Of a DNA stretch of 64,000 bases, positions 54,631 through 63,689 are shown piece after piece. The stretch is from Tretioscincus oriximinensis. Its lineage: Eukaryota > Chordata > Lepidosauria > Squamata > Gymnophthalmidae. The stretch is from assembly GCA_022410635.1 (NCBI GenBank), contig JAJVDF010000279.1, positions 993,622 to 1,057,621 on the forward strand, given 5' to 3'. The stretch's first letter is position 1; every line of letters starts with the position of its first letter. The notes beneath the pieces are model-generated. The model worked only from the letters and a program-made list of their open reading frames with translations, made no database searches and was not told the origin of the DNA. A program made the position numbers and the translations under genes.

Positions 54631-54639
54631 CTCTAGAGC

Positions 54640-54757
54640 AAAGGCCCTGCCCACATGGAGCCTTATCTTGGGCTATACCACTGATTGGAGCCTGGCATGG
54701 GGATGTCCAAACTCTTGATACCCAGAATAAGGCTTCATGTGGACAGGGCCTTAGATT
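54640..54757. mobile_element. MITE-like palindrome, family A (best copy)
   Basis: Left end AAGGCCCTGCCCACATGGAG with CCTTATCTTGGG; right end CCCAGAATAAGGCTTCATGT with GGACAGGGCCTTA. The arms pair over about 32 bp with few mismatches. It lies immediately beside the hAT duplication and inside the L2 copy. Confidence 0.78.
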
Positions 54758-55071
54758 AGAGGAGGATATTGTTTGTTTTCGTCAGAGGCTAAAAACCTTT
54801 CTTTTTGGTTTGCCAGAATGTTGTTGGTAGGTGGGCTGTAGGGATGAATAGATGTGTGGGAGTTTTGTTGTTTGTTATGGTTATTATATATGTTTTACTG
54901 TAGGTCCTTTGTGGGAAAGGGCATTATAAACAAACATTTTATTTGTATTTATTATTTACCTCTGTGTGTATGTAAACTAAGTATCTCATCAGAGTTTTGC
55001 AATCCACAATGTGCATCATATTTACGTGAGAAGCGTTTTGTGTCCTAACAAGATTCCCCTCTGCTTGACAG

Positions 55072-55206
55072 GACGTAGGCATTTCTCCAACCCAGCGGGA
55101 CGAAGTGATTCAATGGTTGGCCAAACTCAAGTGCCAGTTCCATCTTTACCCAGAAACACTTGCTTTGACTATCAGTCTCCTGGACAGGTTTTTGGCAGCA
55201 GTGAAG
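55072..55206 (+). CDS. CCNI: Cyclin I exon 3: residues 39-83, first cyclin-box helices
   Basis: The acceptor is CTGCTTGACAG (AG 55070-55071); the donor is AAG|GTAAAT after 55206. The exon has 135 nt, phase 0 at both ends. It encodes DVGISPTQRDEVIQWLAKLK, then a helix ending LLDRFLAAVK. By homology to other cyclins, QRDEVIQWL is the first cyclin-box helix and LLDRFL the conserved helix-2 motif. A hAT-type element ends about 440 bp upstream, and an L2 LINE tail also lies upstream, so this exon follows dense repeat insertion. Confidence 0.95.
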
Positions 55207-55349
55207 GTAAATATTAGGTGCCTGGATTCTTGGGGAGATTCATAAACCCACTTGTTCTCAAAATGGCATTTGTTTCGTCCTCTTCTTGTGATTCCCTTTT
55301 AATGTCCATGTTGTTTGACTGTTCCAGCTTGAGAACACATGTAGAAGAA

Positions 55350-55605
55350 TAATAATCTAGTTTTTATACTCTGCCCTTATCACCCTAAGGGACTCAGAGC
55401 GGCTTACTCCTATTTGATCTTCCCCAGCATCTTCCATTTATCTACTTGCAAATTTCTTTGCTTTCAAACAGCTGTGTTGGCTGAAGCTAAGGCCAGTAGA
55501 GGGCACTCAACTCTCCATAACTGACACATGAGGCCGCGAACTCCAATTTGTCTGTGGAAACACTGAAGCTCTTAACCTTTTGCTCCTCTGTGCCTCTATA
55601 CCACT
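55350..55605 (-). repeat. SINE2-type element
   Basis: CTAGTTTTTATACTCTGCCC, GACTCAGAGCGGCTTACTCC, CATTTATCTACTTGCAAATT, CAACTCTCCATAACTGACAC and GAAGCTCTTAACC. The reverse reads as a tRNA-like head, a roughly 170-bp body and a tail with GTATAAAAA. Confidence 0.72.
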
Positions 55606-55609
55606 ACGT

Positions 55610-56115
55610 AGCACCATGTATACTATACCCTGCCCTCCTATTAAAATAGAAAAATTGATGCAAATACCTCAATCCCCTGAAATCTGACTGGAATTCTATG
55701 TAGGCCTTCCTAAGCAGTTCATGTACCACAGTGAGGAGACTTGTCAGGAAGCAAATTCAAAAATCCTTTAGCTGAGTGCTTCATGGCACATTGTACACTT
55801 TCCAAATATTCTGCCATTTATAATGAAGCATGATTGGATGTCACCATGCCAGTGGAAGAAATGATGAAACTCCACCGGGGCGGTTTTGATGGAACAGAAA
55901 GCCCTGACTTCGGTTATTCCTTATGAAGTTTTGCTGACCAATCTATCCTATTTCTACAGCTCCTTTTCTTCTGAATTATGAAATAAATCTGGAAGCCCTT
56001 TTCTGCCTGTCTTACTGTTACCATTGTTTAACTATCCTGGAATAAATAATCTGTGGCACTCGGATTTTAGGTATTTATTTGTATGTAGATAGGATATGTA
56101 TGATAGGAATGATAA
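55610..56115. other. Intron 3, unassigned
   Basis: No recognised repeat or exon. Confidence 0.35.
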
Positions 56116-56123
56116 TATAGTTC

Positions 56124-56674
56124 TGTAATAAGGCTGTCTCCACTCCCCTCAGGAAGTAACCAAAATTATGGAGTGAAAATGAAACCAGAGCCCCTTTACC
56201 TCTGTTATTCTAAATAATACAGACGTCTCTGTTTCAAAACACAAAAACAGCTTTATTAAAACACCCAAAACAGTAACAGCCGAAAGGTAGTGGGACTTTA
56301 CATTGACTCAGGCACAGCTTCCCTCTGCCATTTAAAGTTCCCCACAATCTCCTTTTTTTCTTTTTCTGCCACCCCAGCAGCTCTGTATCCCTCTTTGGTA
56401 TTTATTTATTTATTTATTTTCCCACTCCTGGCAGAGAACCAGTTTTATTTCAGTTGTTTGGCCACACGCTCAAACAACCTCTCACAACAACCTCCACCAT
56501 TTATTTCCCTTCTCAATTCAACAGCCAACAACCATCTCCCATCAAAGTCTCGCTGGCACTTCTCCTTTTATAGTCCAAGCCCCGCCCCCCAAAGCTCAGC
56601 TTCTGCGCTTAGAAAATTTAAAGGAGCCTCGCTCTATTTAAGTGATTTCATTACAGGTGCGATTTAGGGTAACA
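56124..56674 (-). mobile_element. LTR-like segment
   Basis: On the minus strand: start TGTTACCCTAAATCGCACCT, a GC box (GGGGCGGGGC), TATA box CTATAAAAGG (56564-56573), and AATAAA (56252-56257) about 310 bp downstream. A GTTACTGTTTTGGGTGTTTT stretch precedes the signal. The distal border (TGTAATAAGG on +) is a guess. No viral ORF adjoins. A host promoter is less likely because no exon follows. Confidence 0.5.
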
Positions 56675-56759
56675 TCCTCTGACTTTCAGAATTTATTTTT
56701 CATAATGGAATGTTGATTTGCCCAGTCAACTCTTGCCCTGTCATGCTGCTGTAAACTGT

Positions 56760-57207
56760 TAAAGATCTCAACAGGTCTTCCTCCTCTTGAAGAGATGCAA
56801 GGGGTAGGGGCACATGAGAGGACTTTCTCTGTGAGGGTTCCCACACTCTTGAAGCAGCCTTCCTCCAGAGGCTCACCAGGTCCCGACACTGTATATCTTT
56901 TGGCGCCGGGTAAAAACACACCTCTTATCCCACGTTTTTGATTCCCAGCTGTATCTGCATTTGCCTTGCCAAGGTGTGTGTGTGTGAGGGAACAGAGTCT
57001 GTCTGAGTGCTGTAGTCTTACCTGGTAGCTTCCCAGTTCAATTCCACACTCCTCTTTGGGGCAGTTGCGGTTCTTTAGAACTCTCTCAACCCCACCTCCT
57101 TCACAGGGTGACTGTTGTGGAGAAAGCAGCAAAAGCTATGCAAGCCACCTTTGATTGGCCACTCAGACCTTTGTGTATAGGGTAGGGTATAAGTATAAAT
57201 AAATACT
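56760..57207 (+). repeat. L2-type fragment followed by SINE1
   Basis: 56760-56960: GGACTTTCTCTGTGAGGGTT, CTCACCAGGTCCCGACACTG, AAAACACACCTCTTATCCC (L2 C-terminal block). 56985-57207: SINE1 with B box AGTTCAATTCCACACTCC, CAGGGTGACTGTTGTGGAGA and an L2-type tail GGGTATAAGTATAAATAAAT. Confidence 0.68.
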
Positions 57208-57416
57208 GTGTTTTTTGTGTTGCATTTAATCTTCTGTTATCCGCCCTGGGACCTATGTTGAAGTGCGGGATATAAATTCCTGAAGCAATAAATAGATAAA
57301 AAGGAGAGGAACGAGGCTTTGACAATCACCCAGCATCCACAAGATTGGAGTCCCAGCGATAGAATACACAGCAGGGCTGCACTAACCTGTAACCCCTTCT
57401 CTGTCCTGTGCTCTAG

Positions 57417-57491
57417 GCCCGGCCAAAGTACTTGAATTGCATTGCAATCAGCTGCTTCTTCCTTGCTGCTAAGACCATTGAGGAAGATGAG
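57417..57491 (+). CDS. CCNI: Cyclin I exon 4: residues 84-108, central cyclin-box helix
   Basis: The acceptor is TGTGCTCTAG (AG 57415-57416); the donor is GAG|GTAAGC after 57491. This 75-nt phase-0 exon encodes ARPKYLNCIAISCFFLAAKT and then IEEDE. The FFLAAKTxEE motif corresponds to the third cyclin-box helix, whose Lys and Glu are among the most conserved cyclin positions and contribute to CDK contact in other family members. An L2 fragment starts about 50 bp downstream. Confidence 0.95.
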
Positions 57492-57544
57492 GTAAGCATT
57501 CGATTTGCAAAGAGCAGAGGCATGGCCTTTCATTAGGCGTGTAG

Positions 57545-57765
57545 TCTGAAAATCCCAGGCTATGGAACAGCCTCCCCCTTGAGCTGTCAGTCACCATCTC
57601 TGAGCACGTTCAGAAAACGCTTGAAGATCCACCTCCTCAACCTGGCCTTTTCCCTTCTTTTAGATGGACCTGTTTTAATATGTAATAATATGGGTTTTTA
57701 TTGTTAACTGCCCTGAGACCTTTGGTGTAGGGCGGTATAGAAATGTAAATAAATAAATACTGATC
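57545..57765 (+). mobile_element. L2-type LINE C-terminus and 3' tail
   Basis: CTATGGAACAGCCTCCCCCT, CATCTCTGAGCACGTTCAGA, CCTCCTCAACCTGGCCTTTT, then TTAACTGCCCTGAGACCTTT and AAATAAATAAATA. It starts about 50 bp after CCNI exon 4. Confidence 0.75.
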
Positions 57766-57814
57766 ATTGCTGGCTGAGACCAGCATAGGAGTACAATTGC
57801 TTCCATTATAGTAG

Positions 57815-57970
57815 GAATGGGGAAGGCCTGGGAAACCATTTGGCCTGGCCTGCAGCATGCTCCCAGAGGGACCATTTGGTCTGGCAGTTGGCATGCTCCC
57901 CAAGAACCATTAGGGTCTCTATTCTGGGATGTACTGCAGGATAAGGCCCAGTACAGAAAGCATCTTGAGA
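57815..57970. repeat. Decayed dispersed element and family A scrap
   Basis: GGCCTGGGAAACCATTTGGC, GGCATGCTCCCCAAGAACCA (shared with 31230-31330), then ATTCTGGGATGTACTGCAGG and ATAAGGCCCAGTACAG (family A-like). Confidence 0.45.
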
Positions 57971-58324
57971 CCCTTTGAGGATGGGAAACTTGTCCAGGTC
58001 CAGACAAGAGGCGCCAGGTGATCATCAGGAGAAGGGAAAAAGCAACCAAGGCACTTGTTAGAGGTGGGAGGACAAAACAAAGGTGGGAATATGAAAGAAG
58101 AGAACAGTTGTAAAGGCAGCTAGCGGGAAATGATGGGAGCTGTGGATTCAAGATGATCTGAAAGGTGAAGGCTGTACTGTGCTGCACAACTGTTGACTTC
58201 ATTTTGCGATCTCCGTTTCCTTTCTGGAGAAGGGAAGTTTTGAAACACGTTGGGAAACTTTAACAGGACGTGACAGCAACTTGCATATTGCTGGCTGCTC
58301 CTTTTGCTTGACTGCAAGAAGAAA

Positions 58325-58545
58325 AGTTGGTCTTTAATACCACACTTTTTTCAGACCGAAGGAAATCAGAGGCTTGCATAATCTTCTGTTCTTCTCGTCA
58401 CAACAGACACCTTGTGAAGTGGATGGGGCTGAGAGAGCTCTGAAGTACTGTGACTAAGCCCAAAGTCACCCAGCAGGCTTTTGTGAGGTGTATAGAATCG
58501 AACTGGGAGACTTCCAGAAACATTATACTAGACTGGCTCTCACCA
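58325..58545 (-). repeat. tRNA-derived SINE (SINE1), half of an inverted pair
   Basis: CACTTTTTTCAGACCGAAGG, CACAACAGACACCTTGTGAA, GGGGCTGAGAGAGCTCTGAA, reverse B box AGAATCGAACTGGGAG. It faces the + copy at 58597. Confidence 0.78.
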
Positions 58546-58596
58546 GACTAATAGCAACCTGCCACAGAGTCAGCTATGGGTCCCGCATAACTGAGA

Positions 58597-58790
58597 GCCA
58601 GTTTGGTGTAGTGGATATGAGTGCTGGACTCTTATCTGGTAGTCTCCCGGTTCAGTTCCACACTCCTCCATGAAGCCAGCCACTTTGGGCCAATCACAGT
58701 TCTATCACTCTGAGCCCCACTACTTCATAGCGGGTCTGTTGTGAAGAACGCAACAAAGCTATAGTAGAAAGGGTGTGTTAGATTAACATG
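58597..58790 (+). repeat. tRNA-derived SINE (SINE1), half of an inverted pair
   Basis: GAGCCAGTTTGGTGTAGTGG (A box region), CGGTTCAGTTCCACACTCCT (B box at 58649-58659), GGGCCAATCACAGTTC and GGTCTGTTGTGAAGAACG. The tail is short. Confidence 0.8.
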
Positions 58791-58958
58791 ATGATGATGT
58801 TGGTGATGATCAAAATGCAGCTTCCACTTTTCACAGTCCCTCTAAGTTCCTTTGCAACAGGACCATGTGCCTTGGCAACCTTGTCTGTGCCCTGGAACAA
58901 GGAACCATGTTCAGTTTCTTCAACCAGGGTGACAAGAAATCCTTCCTGCTGGCACTAA

Positions 58959-59098
58959 GGTTGCATCCACGCATCCCTTATTTATTCCACTATATCCTAC
59001 AATAAAGCATGGGTATTCTGGAATAAACCAGCCACACAATACTTTATTGTGGAATATTTCACTAGAGTAGTGGAATAAAAGTGGTCACTAGATGCTGA
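58959..59098. mobile_element. MITE-like palindrome, family B
   Basis: GGTTGCATCCACGCATCCCT, TATTTATTCCACTATATCCT, ACAATAAAGCATGGGTATTC, TACTTTATTGTGGAATATTT and AGTGGAATAAA mirror the copy at 687-837. It ends about 100 bp before CCNI exon 5. Confidence 0.68.
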
Positions 59099-59197
59099 GC
59101 TAGATGACTTCTGTCCCATATATTTAGAACTCTGGTGGCTCCAATAATTCCATATATTAAAAGCTTTCAATCGTTGTCATTTTTGGGTTTTTTGCAG

Positions 59198-59338
59198 AGG
59201 ATTCCAGTATTGACCGTGTTGGCCAGAGAAAGTTTTTGTGGCTGTTCTCCAGCAGAAATTCGAAGAATGGAGAAGATCATTCTAGACAAATTGAACTGGG
59301 ATCTTCACATGGCCACCCCGCTGGACTTCCTCCATATT
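59198..59338 (+). CDS. CCNI: Cyclin I exon 5: residues 109-155, end of the cyclin box
   Basis: The acceptor is GGGTTTTTTGCAG (AG 59196-59197); the donor is ATT|GTAAAT after 59338. The 141-nt phase-0 exon encodes [20 protein letters not shown], then a helix with [20 protein letters not shown] and DFLHI. LNWDL..TPLDFL is the standard cyclin-box closing helix and linker to the second fold. If the donor is skipped, an in-frame stop follows after a few codons (59363-59365), so retention would truncate the protein. Confidence 0.95.
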
Positions 59339-59339
59339 G

Positions 59340-59829
59340 TAAATATCACTGAAAGCTATTCTTGAGCTGACAGGGCAGATTTCCAAGAGGAAGATGTGCT
59401 ATGCCTGGGGTGGGGGGAATTGCTTCTGTTTGGCACAATGGACATTTTCAGCATCAGAAGAAAGAAGTAGCACTGTTGTGTAGGGAAACGTGGATTCATC
59501 CTTCCTGAAAGCAGTATTCTGAGGTTTTACCTCTGTATCCTGCGACTATGCTGCAATTACCACAGCTATGTGTGGCAATTCCAGTATGGTAGCCCCCCAA
59601 ACCCCCAGCAATGTCAGACTTGATGTAAAATCAAAAGACAAATAATATATAAAACCCTCAAGTCCACACGCGGCATCTGAGATCAAGAACAACAGAACCC
59701 ACATCTATATACGACAATTGCTGTAATTGCACATGTGTATAAATCATGTACAAAACTACATAATTACACAAAAATCAAAAATAAACAAAGCGTTCATAAA
59801 TCATATATGACCAGGTGGGTCCAGGGAGT
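59340..59829. other. Intron 5, start
   Basis: 59340-59600 is unassigned. 59600-59820 is A-rich and may be the edge of an older retroelement; the evidence is weak. Confidence 0.35.
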
Positions 59830-61215
59830 GGTGAACGCTTTTTTGAGAGATGCGGTGGTCCTACTGTCTCTTAAAGAGGTGGTAGTGGGTCCTCTTCTCA
59901 AGAAGCCATTCCTGGACCCAGAAGAGTTAAACAACTATTGCCCAGTGGCCAACATACCCTTCCTGGGCAAGGTTCTGGAGAGGGCTGTGGCTGTCCAACT
60001 GCAAGCATGCTTAAAAGAAGTGGATTATCCAGACTCATTTCAATCTGGCTTCAGGCCTAGTCATGGCACGGAAACCGCCTTGGTTGATGACCTTCTCTGG
60101 GAGAGGGACAGGGGCAGTGCGACCCTGTTGGTTCTCCTGGACCTCTCAGTGGCTTTTGATACCATTGGCCTGAAGAGGCTAAGGAGTTGGTGGAAATGCA
60201 TTGCAGTGGGCACACTCCTATCTCCAAGGCCGCTTCCAGAGAGTGTTGGTTGCAGGGTTTTACTTGACACCCTGGGAGCTCACTTGTGGGGTTCCTCAGG
60301 GGCCAATCTTCTCCCCCATGCTGTTCAATATCTATATGAAGCTGCTGGGAGAGGTCATCAGGAGATTTGGAGTAAAGTGTTATCAATACGCAGATGACAC
60401 TTAGCTTTAAATCTCTGTTCCATTGGAATCAGGAGAAGCGGTTGAAGTGCTTGACAGGTGCCTGGAGGCAGTGATGGGCTGGATGGGGGCCAATAAATTG
60501 AAGCTGAATCCAGACAAGACGGAGGTGCTGTGTGTTGGAGCATCCCGGGTTCGTGAAGTGGGGAGGCACCCTGCCCTTGGTGGGGTAGAACAGGGATGAT
60601 CTAGCCACAGTAATCCATGCTCTAGTAACTTCCAGATTGGACTATTGTAATGCGCACTATATGGGGCTGCCCTTGAAAACGGTTCGGAAGCTACAGCTGG
60701 AGCAGAATGCAGCCGCTAGACTGCTGACAGGGACAGCTGGCCGGACACACATCACACCGGTCTTGAAAGAGCTGCACTGGCTGCCCATTCGCTACCGAGC
60801 CCAATTCAAGGTTTTGACTTTAACTTACAAGGCCCTAAATAACTTGGGCCCCAAATATCTAAAGGAACGCCTTCTTCCATACCAACCTGCCCGTGCCTTA
60901 AGATCTGCAGGAGAGGCCCTCCTGGTTGTACCACCCCTTTCAACAGCCAGTGGAGTGGGAACCTGGGATAGGGCCTTCTCGGTGGTTGCCCCTCGTCTTT
61001 GGAATAGTCTCCCCTTGGAGGTGCATCTGTCATCATCGTTGTATTCTTTTAGAAGGTCCTTGAAGACGCACCTCTTTTACTTGGCCTTTGGCTGAAGAAA
61101 TGTCATTTCTATTCCTACTTTTAAATCTTGTTTTATACTGTTTTAACTTTGTAGTGATGTTTTACTGTTTTGGCCGTCCTGAGACCTTCGGGTATAGGAC
61201 AGGGTATAAATACTA
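59830..61215 (+). pseudogene. L2-type LINE: reverse transcriptase to 3' tail, broken
   Basis: The translation shows NYCPVANIPFLGKVLERAVA, YPDSFQSGFRPSHGTETALV, LLVLLDLSVAFDTI, then (shifted frame) GVPQGPIFSPMLFNIYMKLL and YQYADDT. A later frame (60637-61095) has MDYCNAHYMGLPLKTVRKLQ, KELHWLPIRYRAQFKVLTLT, SVVAPRLWNSLPLEV and SLKTHLFYLAFG. These are L2-clade RT and C-terminal blocks. Frameshifts near 60250 and a deletion after the YADD block kill it. It ends CCGTCCTGAGACCTTCGGGT. Confidence 0.9.
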
Positions 61216-61309
61216 CACAAAGCCATTATCACAGCAGTGCACAACAGTTTTAGCTACCATAGGCAGAAGCCATATGTCCATATGAAACAATATAAGATCA
61301 TATCGTAAG

Positions 61310-61745
61310 TAATAAAAGGTGTGTGGAGAGTTCAACATTCCTAGGTATAACGACCAATGGCAGGGCTGGGAACTTTGGCAGCCTCCAGAGACCAGAGTCC
61401 TGGATTGGAAACTGGCTAAAAGACAGAAAACAGAGGGAAGGAATAAATGGATAGATTTGTGGGTGGAGAGATGTGAGAAGTGGAATACTCCAGTAGTAGG
61501 AGAGAAAGGAAGGAAGGAAAGGAAGAACAAAGGAAGGAATGTATGGAAGATGGAAGGGAAGGAAGATAAAGAAGGAAAAATAAAGGAAAGAAGAAACGGA
61601 AAATGGAAAGGAGGAATGAAAGAAAGAACTGGCAAGGGAAAGAGGGATGGGGGAAGGAGTGGGGAGAGAGAGATGGATGGGAGCAAGGGGGAGGAGGGGC
61701 TAGAGCCATTGCATTTAAATAGTGCAAAAGGCTAATTTTACTAGT
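61310..61745 (-). repeat. Family D polypurine copy
   Basis: GTGTGGAGAGTTCAACATTC, GGCAGGGCTGGGAACTTTGG, CTGGCTAAAAGACAGAAAAC, a long GGAAGGAAAGG-type purine tract (61500-61660), GGGGCTAGAGCCATTGCATT and GCTAATTTTACTAGTGAAGG. It is the most complete copy. Confidence 0.75.
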
Positions 61746-61983
61746 GAAGGTATAAATACAAAATGCATGACTGGCTGGGTATATGTATGTTGCCTTTTGT
61801 GTATATTGTTTGTTATTATTTTTTAAATGTTTAATAAAAGAAAGAAGGGGAGGGGAAATTGCCAATAGCTTCTCCAAATTGTGTGCCCTTCATTCTCCCC
61901 TGGAGGAAATGTGTATTTATGGTCTAACTGGAACCAGCATTTGAGTAAAGGCAGTTTTGTTGCCCTTTTCCTCCCCACTCTAG

Positions 61984-62214
61984 TTCCACGCTGTCGCTTT
62001 GTCTACTCGGCCTCAGCTGCTGAACACCTTGCCAAAGGTGAACCCGTCCCAGCACATGACCCTGCTCACCAAGCAGCTGCTGCACTGCCTGGCCTGTTAC
62101 CAGCTGCTGCAGTTCAAGGGCTCCATGCTGGCTTTGGCGATCATCAGCCTGGAAGTGGAGAAACTGACCCCTGACTGGCTTGCCCTCATCATTGAACTGC
62201 TTCAGAAGGCTCAG
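61984..62214 (+). CDS. CCNI: Cyclin I exon 6: residues 156-232, second helical domain
   Basis: The acceptor is CCCCACTCTAG (AG 61982-61983) after a strong pyrimidine tract; the donor is CAG|GTAGGG after 62214. The 231-nt phase-0 exon encodes [33 protein letters not shown] and [21 protein letters not shown]. These match the C-terminal cyclin fold of the cyclin G/I group. The protein continues in exon(s) beyond the window. In intron 6 there is a 173-bp palindrome 204 bp downstream and a GT microsatellite at 62625. Confidence 0.95.
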
Positions 62215-62417
62215 GTAGGGCAGAGGGGGCTTGGTTAAGAAGGCAACATTTGTTGGTCTGGTGGGTTTTCTATTGAAAGGGCAAATGAGCCGTATCAGAA
62301 GTGCGTAAGGTTTCATACCCAAGTTTGTCTCTTTCACTGAGGACCCCATCAACTCCCCACTGGAGGAGCCAGGCTCCCGGGGTTCATAAAATTGAAGGGG
62401 CCCCCCTCCAGCTCAGT

Positions 62418-62590
62418 TTCCTACCTTCTGTTTAAAGGCTGTAGCACCATGTGAGTTTTCAATGCTGATTACGCCTCGCGTGCACCAAGAAGCAGTAATC
62501 AATGATAATCCGGAACTGCTTTTTGCCGCGTGCACAATCTAATCAAAGACTAACCACACGTCGCTACAGCCTTTAAACAGAAGGTAGGAA
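62418..62590. repeat. 173-bp palindrome with perfect 28-bp arms
   Basis: 62418-62445 (TTCCTACCTTCTGTTTAAAG..) and 62563-62590 are exact reverse complements over 28 bp. The inner part is also partly symmetric (AGCAGT/ACTGCT, GCGTGCAC on both sides). It resembles a foldback element, but no duplication is evident. Confidence 0.8.
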
Positions 62591-62624
62591 CCAGGGTGGG
62601 TGGGAGGGCCCAGCACCACTGGTC

Positions 62625-62658
62625 TGTGTGTGTGTGTGTGTGTGTGTATGTGTGTGTA
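62625..62658. repeat. TG microsatellite
   Basis: About 17 TG units with one TATG interruption. Confidence 0.9.
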
Positions 62659-63079
62659 ATGGTCCAACCTTCAGTAGCTCCTCCCCTGCAACTCCCATGA
62701 ACATGCCATGGGCTCTATCACTTTGGGCTGTTTTATCCATGCAGTGTGTGCATGTTCAGATTTCATGAGTCCAAAGATTCCCCCAGTCATGATTAAAATA
62801 ATAATTGTGCATTACAGAGTATTGGTTTGATCGCTTAAATTTTAAATATTCTAAAAATTTGACCTCGAGCAGAATTCAAAGATCTGACTACTCTGTGGAA
62901 ATGCTAATGTGTTCTTAATTTTAAATTTTGTTACCCCTACCCCCTACCACTTAAGGCTGCTTTCAGACACGGGGGGCGGGGGGCACTATCCCATGGATAT
63001 GTCTTGGGTTATGGTCAGACATAACAAAAGGGGGAGTATATGGTTCTCATGTTCCCAACCCTTTTCCATTCCATCTTGT

Positions 63080-63415
63080 TGAGCACAGGATGCTCCTGAG
63101 AGGGGAGAAGACTCCTGAGGGTGCCATCTCTTTCACTCAAAGGGGTGTGGACACGTGTGTGTGTGGGTGTGTGGGTGTTCTCAGTGATAGCTCCCAGGTT
63201 GCGGAATTCTCTCCCTTCTGAGGTACGTCGGGAATCTATATTGTCCGTGTTCAGGCGCCTGATGAAGACGCATCTTTTCACTCTCGCCTTTGACTGAGGC
63301 AAAAATTCTCCACTCCTTGAAGGCACTGTTCTATTTTTAATAGTTCTACTTCAAACTGTTTTGTTTTTTATTGGGATCGCCCTGAGACCTTTGGGAATAG
63401 AAATGTGAAATAAAA
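63080..63415 (+). mobile_element. L2-type LINE C-terminus and 3' tail
   Basis: AAAGGGGTGTGGACACGTGT, GCGGAATTCTCTCCCTTCTG, GTGTTCAGGCGCCTGATGAA and ATCGCCCTGAGACCTTTGGG match the copy at 9594-9955. A short GT-rich expansion interrupts it at about 63150-63180. Confidence 0.75.
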
Positions 63416-63689
63416 TCTCACCTCAGCATTCTCTAAGTCACCTCAGAGGCGTTTCCTTTTAGTTTGTTTGCTATCGAACGCAGCCACGAAAAGGCATCTC
63501 TAAGGCGGCTTATGTTCTGAGGTGAAATTGTTTACACATCAGTCTATTCCTCCTTTTTCTTACGAACATTCATTGGTAGAAAGGGTGAATGAGATAATAC
63601 AAGAACTCAAAGACGACGTGTTACTATTAAGTACTTTTGAACTTCTTTCTTTTTGGTCAGTGTAATCATTTTAGTGATGAATATCTGAG

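Larger units (their letters stand above)
53560..54950 (+). pseudogene. L2-type LINE C-terminus with two nested insertions
   Basis: 53560-54002 encodes a decayed EAVHILVHSLVVSRLGYCNT and AGLP block. 54758-54950 continues with LEEDIVCFRQRLKTFLFGLP and a GGGCATTATAAACAAAC tail. Between them sit a hAT element (54003-54630) and a family A element (about 54640-54757). Removing both rejoins one L2 reading direction. Confidence 0.78.

Noticed and set aside
59735..60397. A 220-codon frame considered as a host gene
   Set aside because: Its motifs (GKVLERAV, LLDLSVAFDT) are L2 reverse transcriptase and it is frameshifted before the YADD block.
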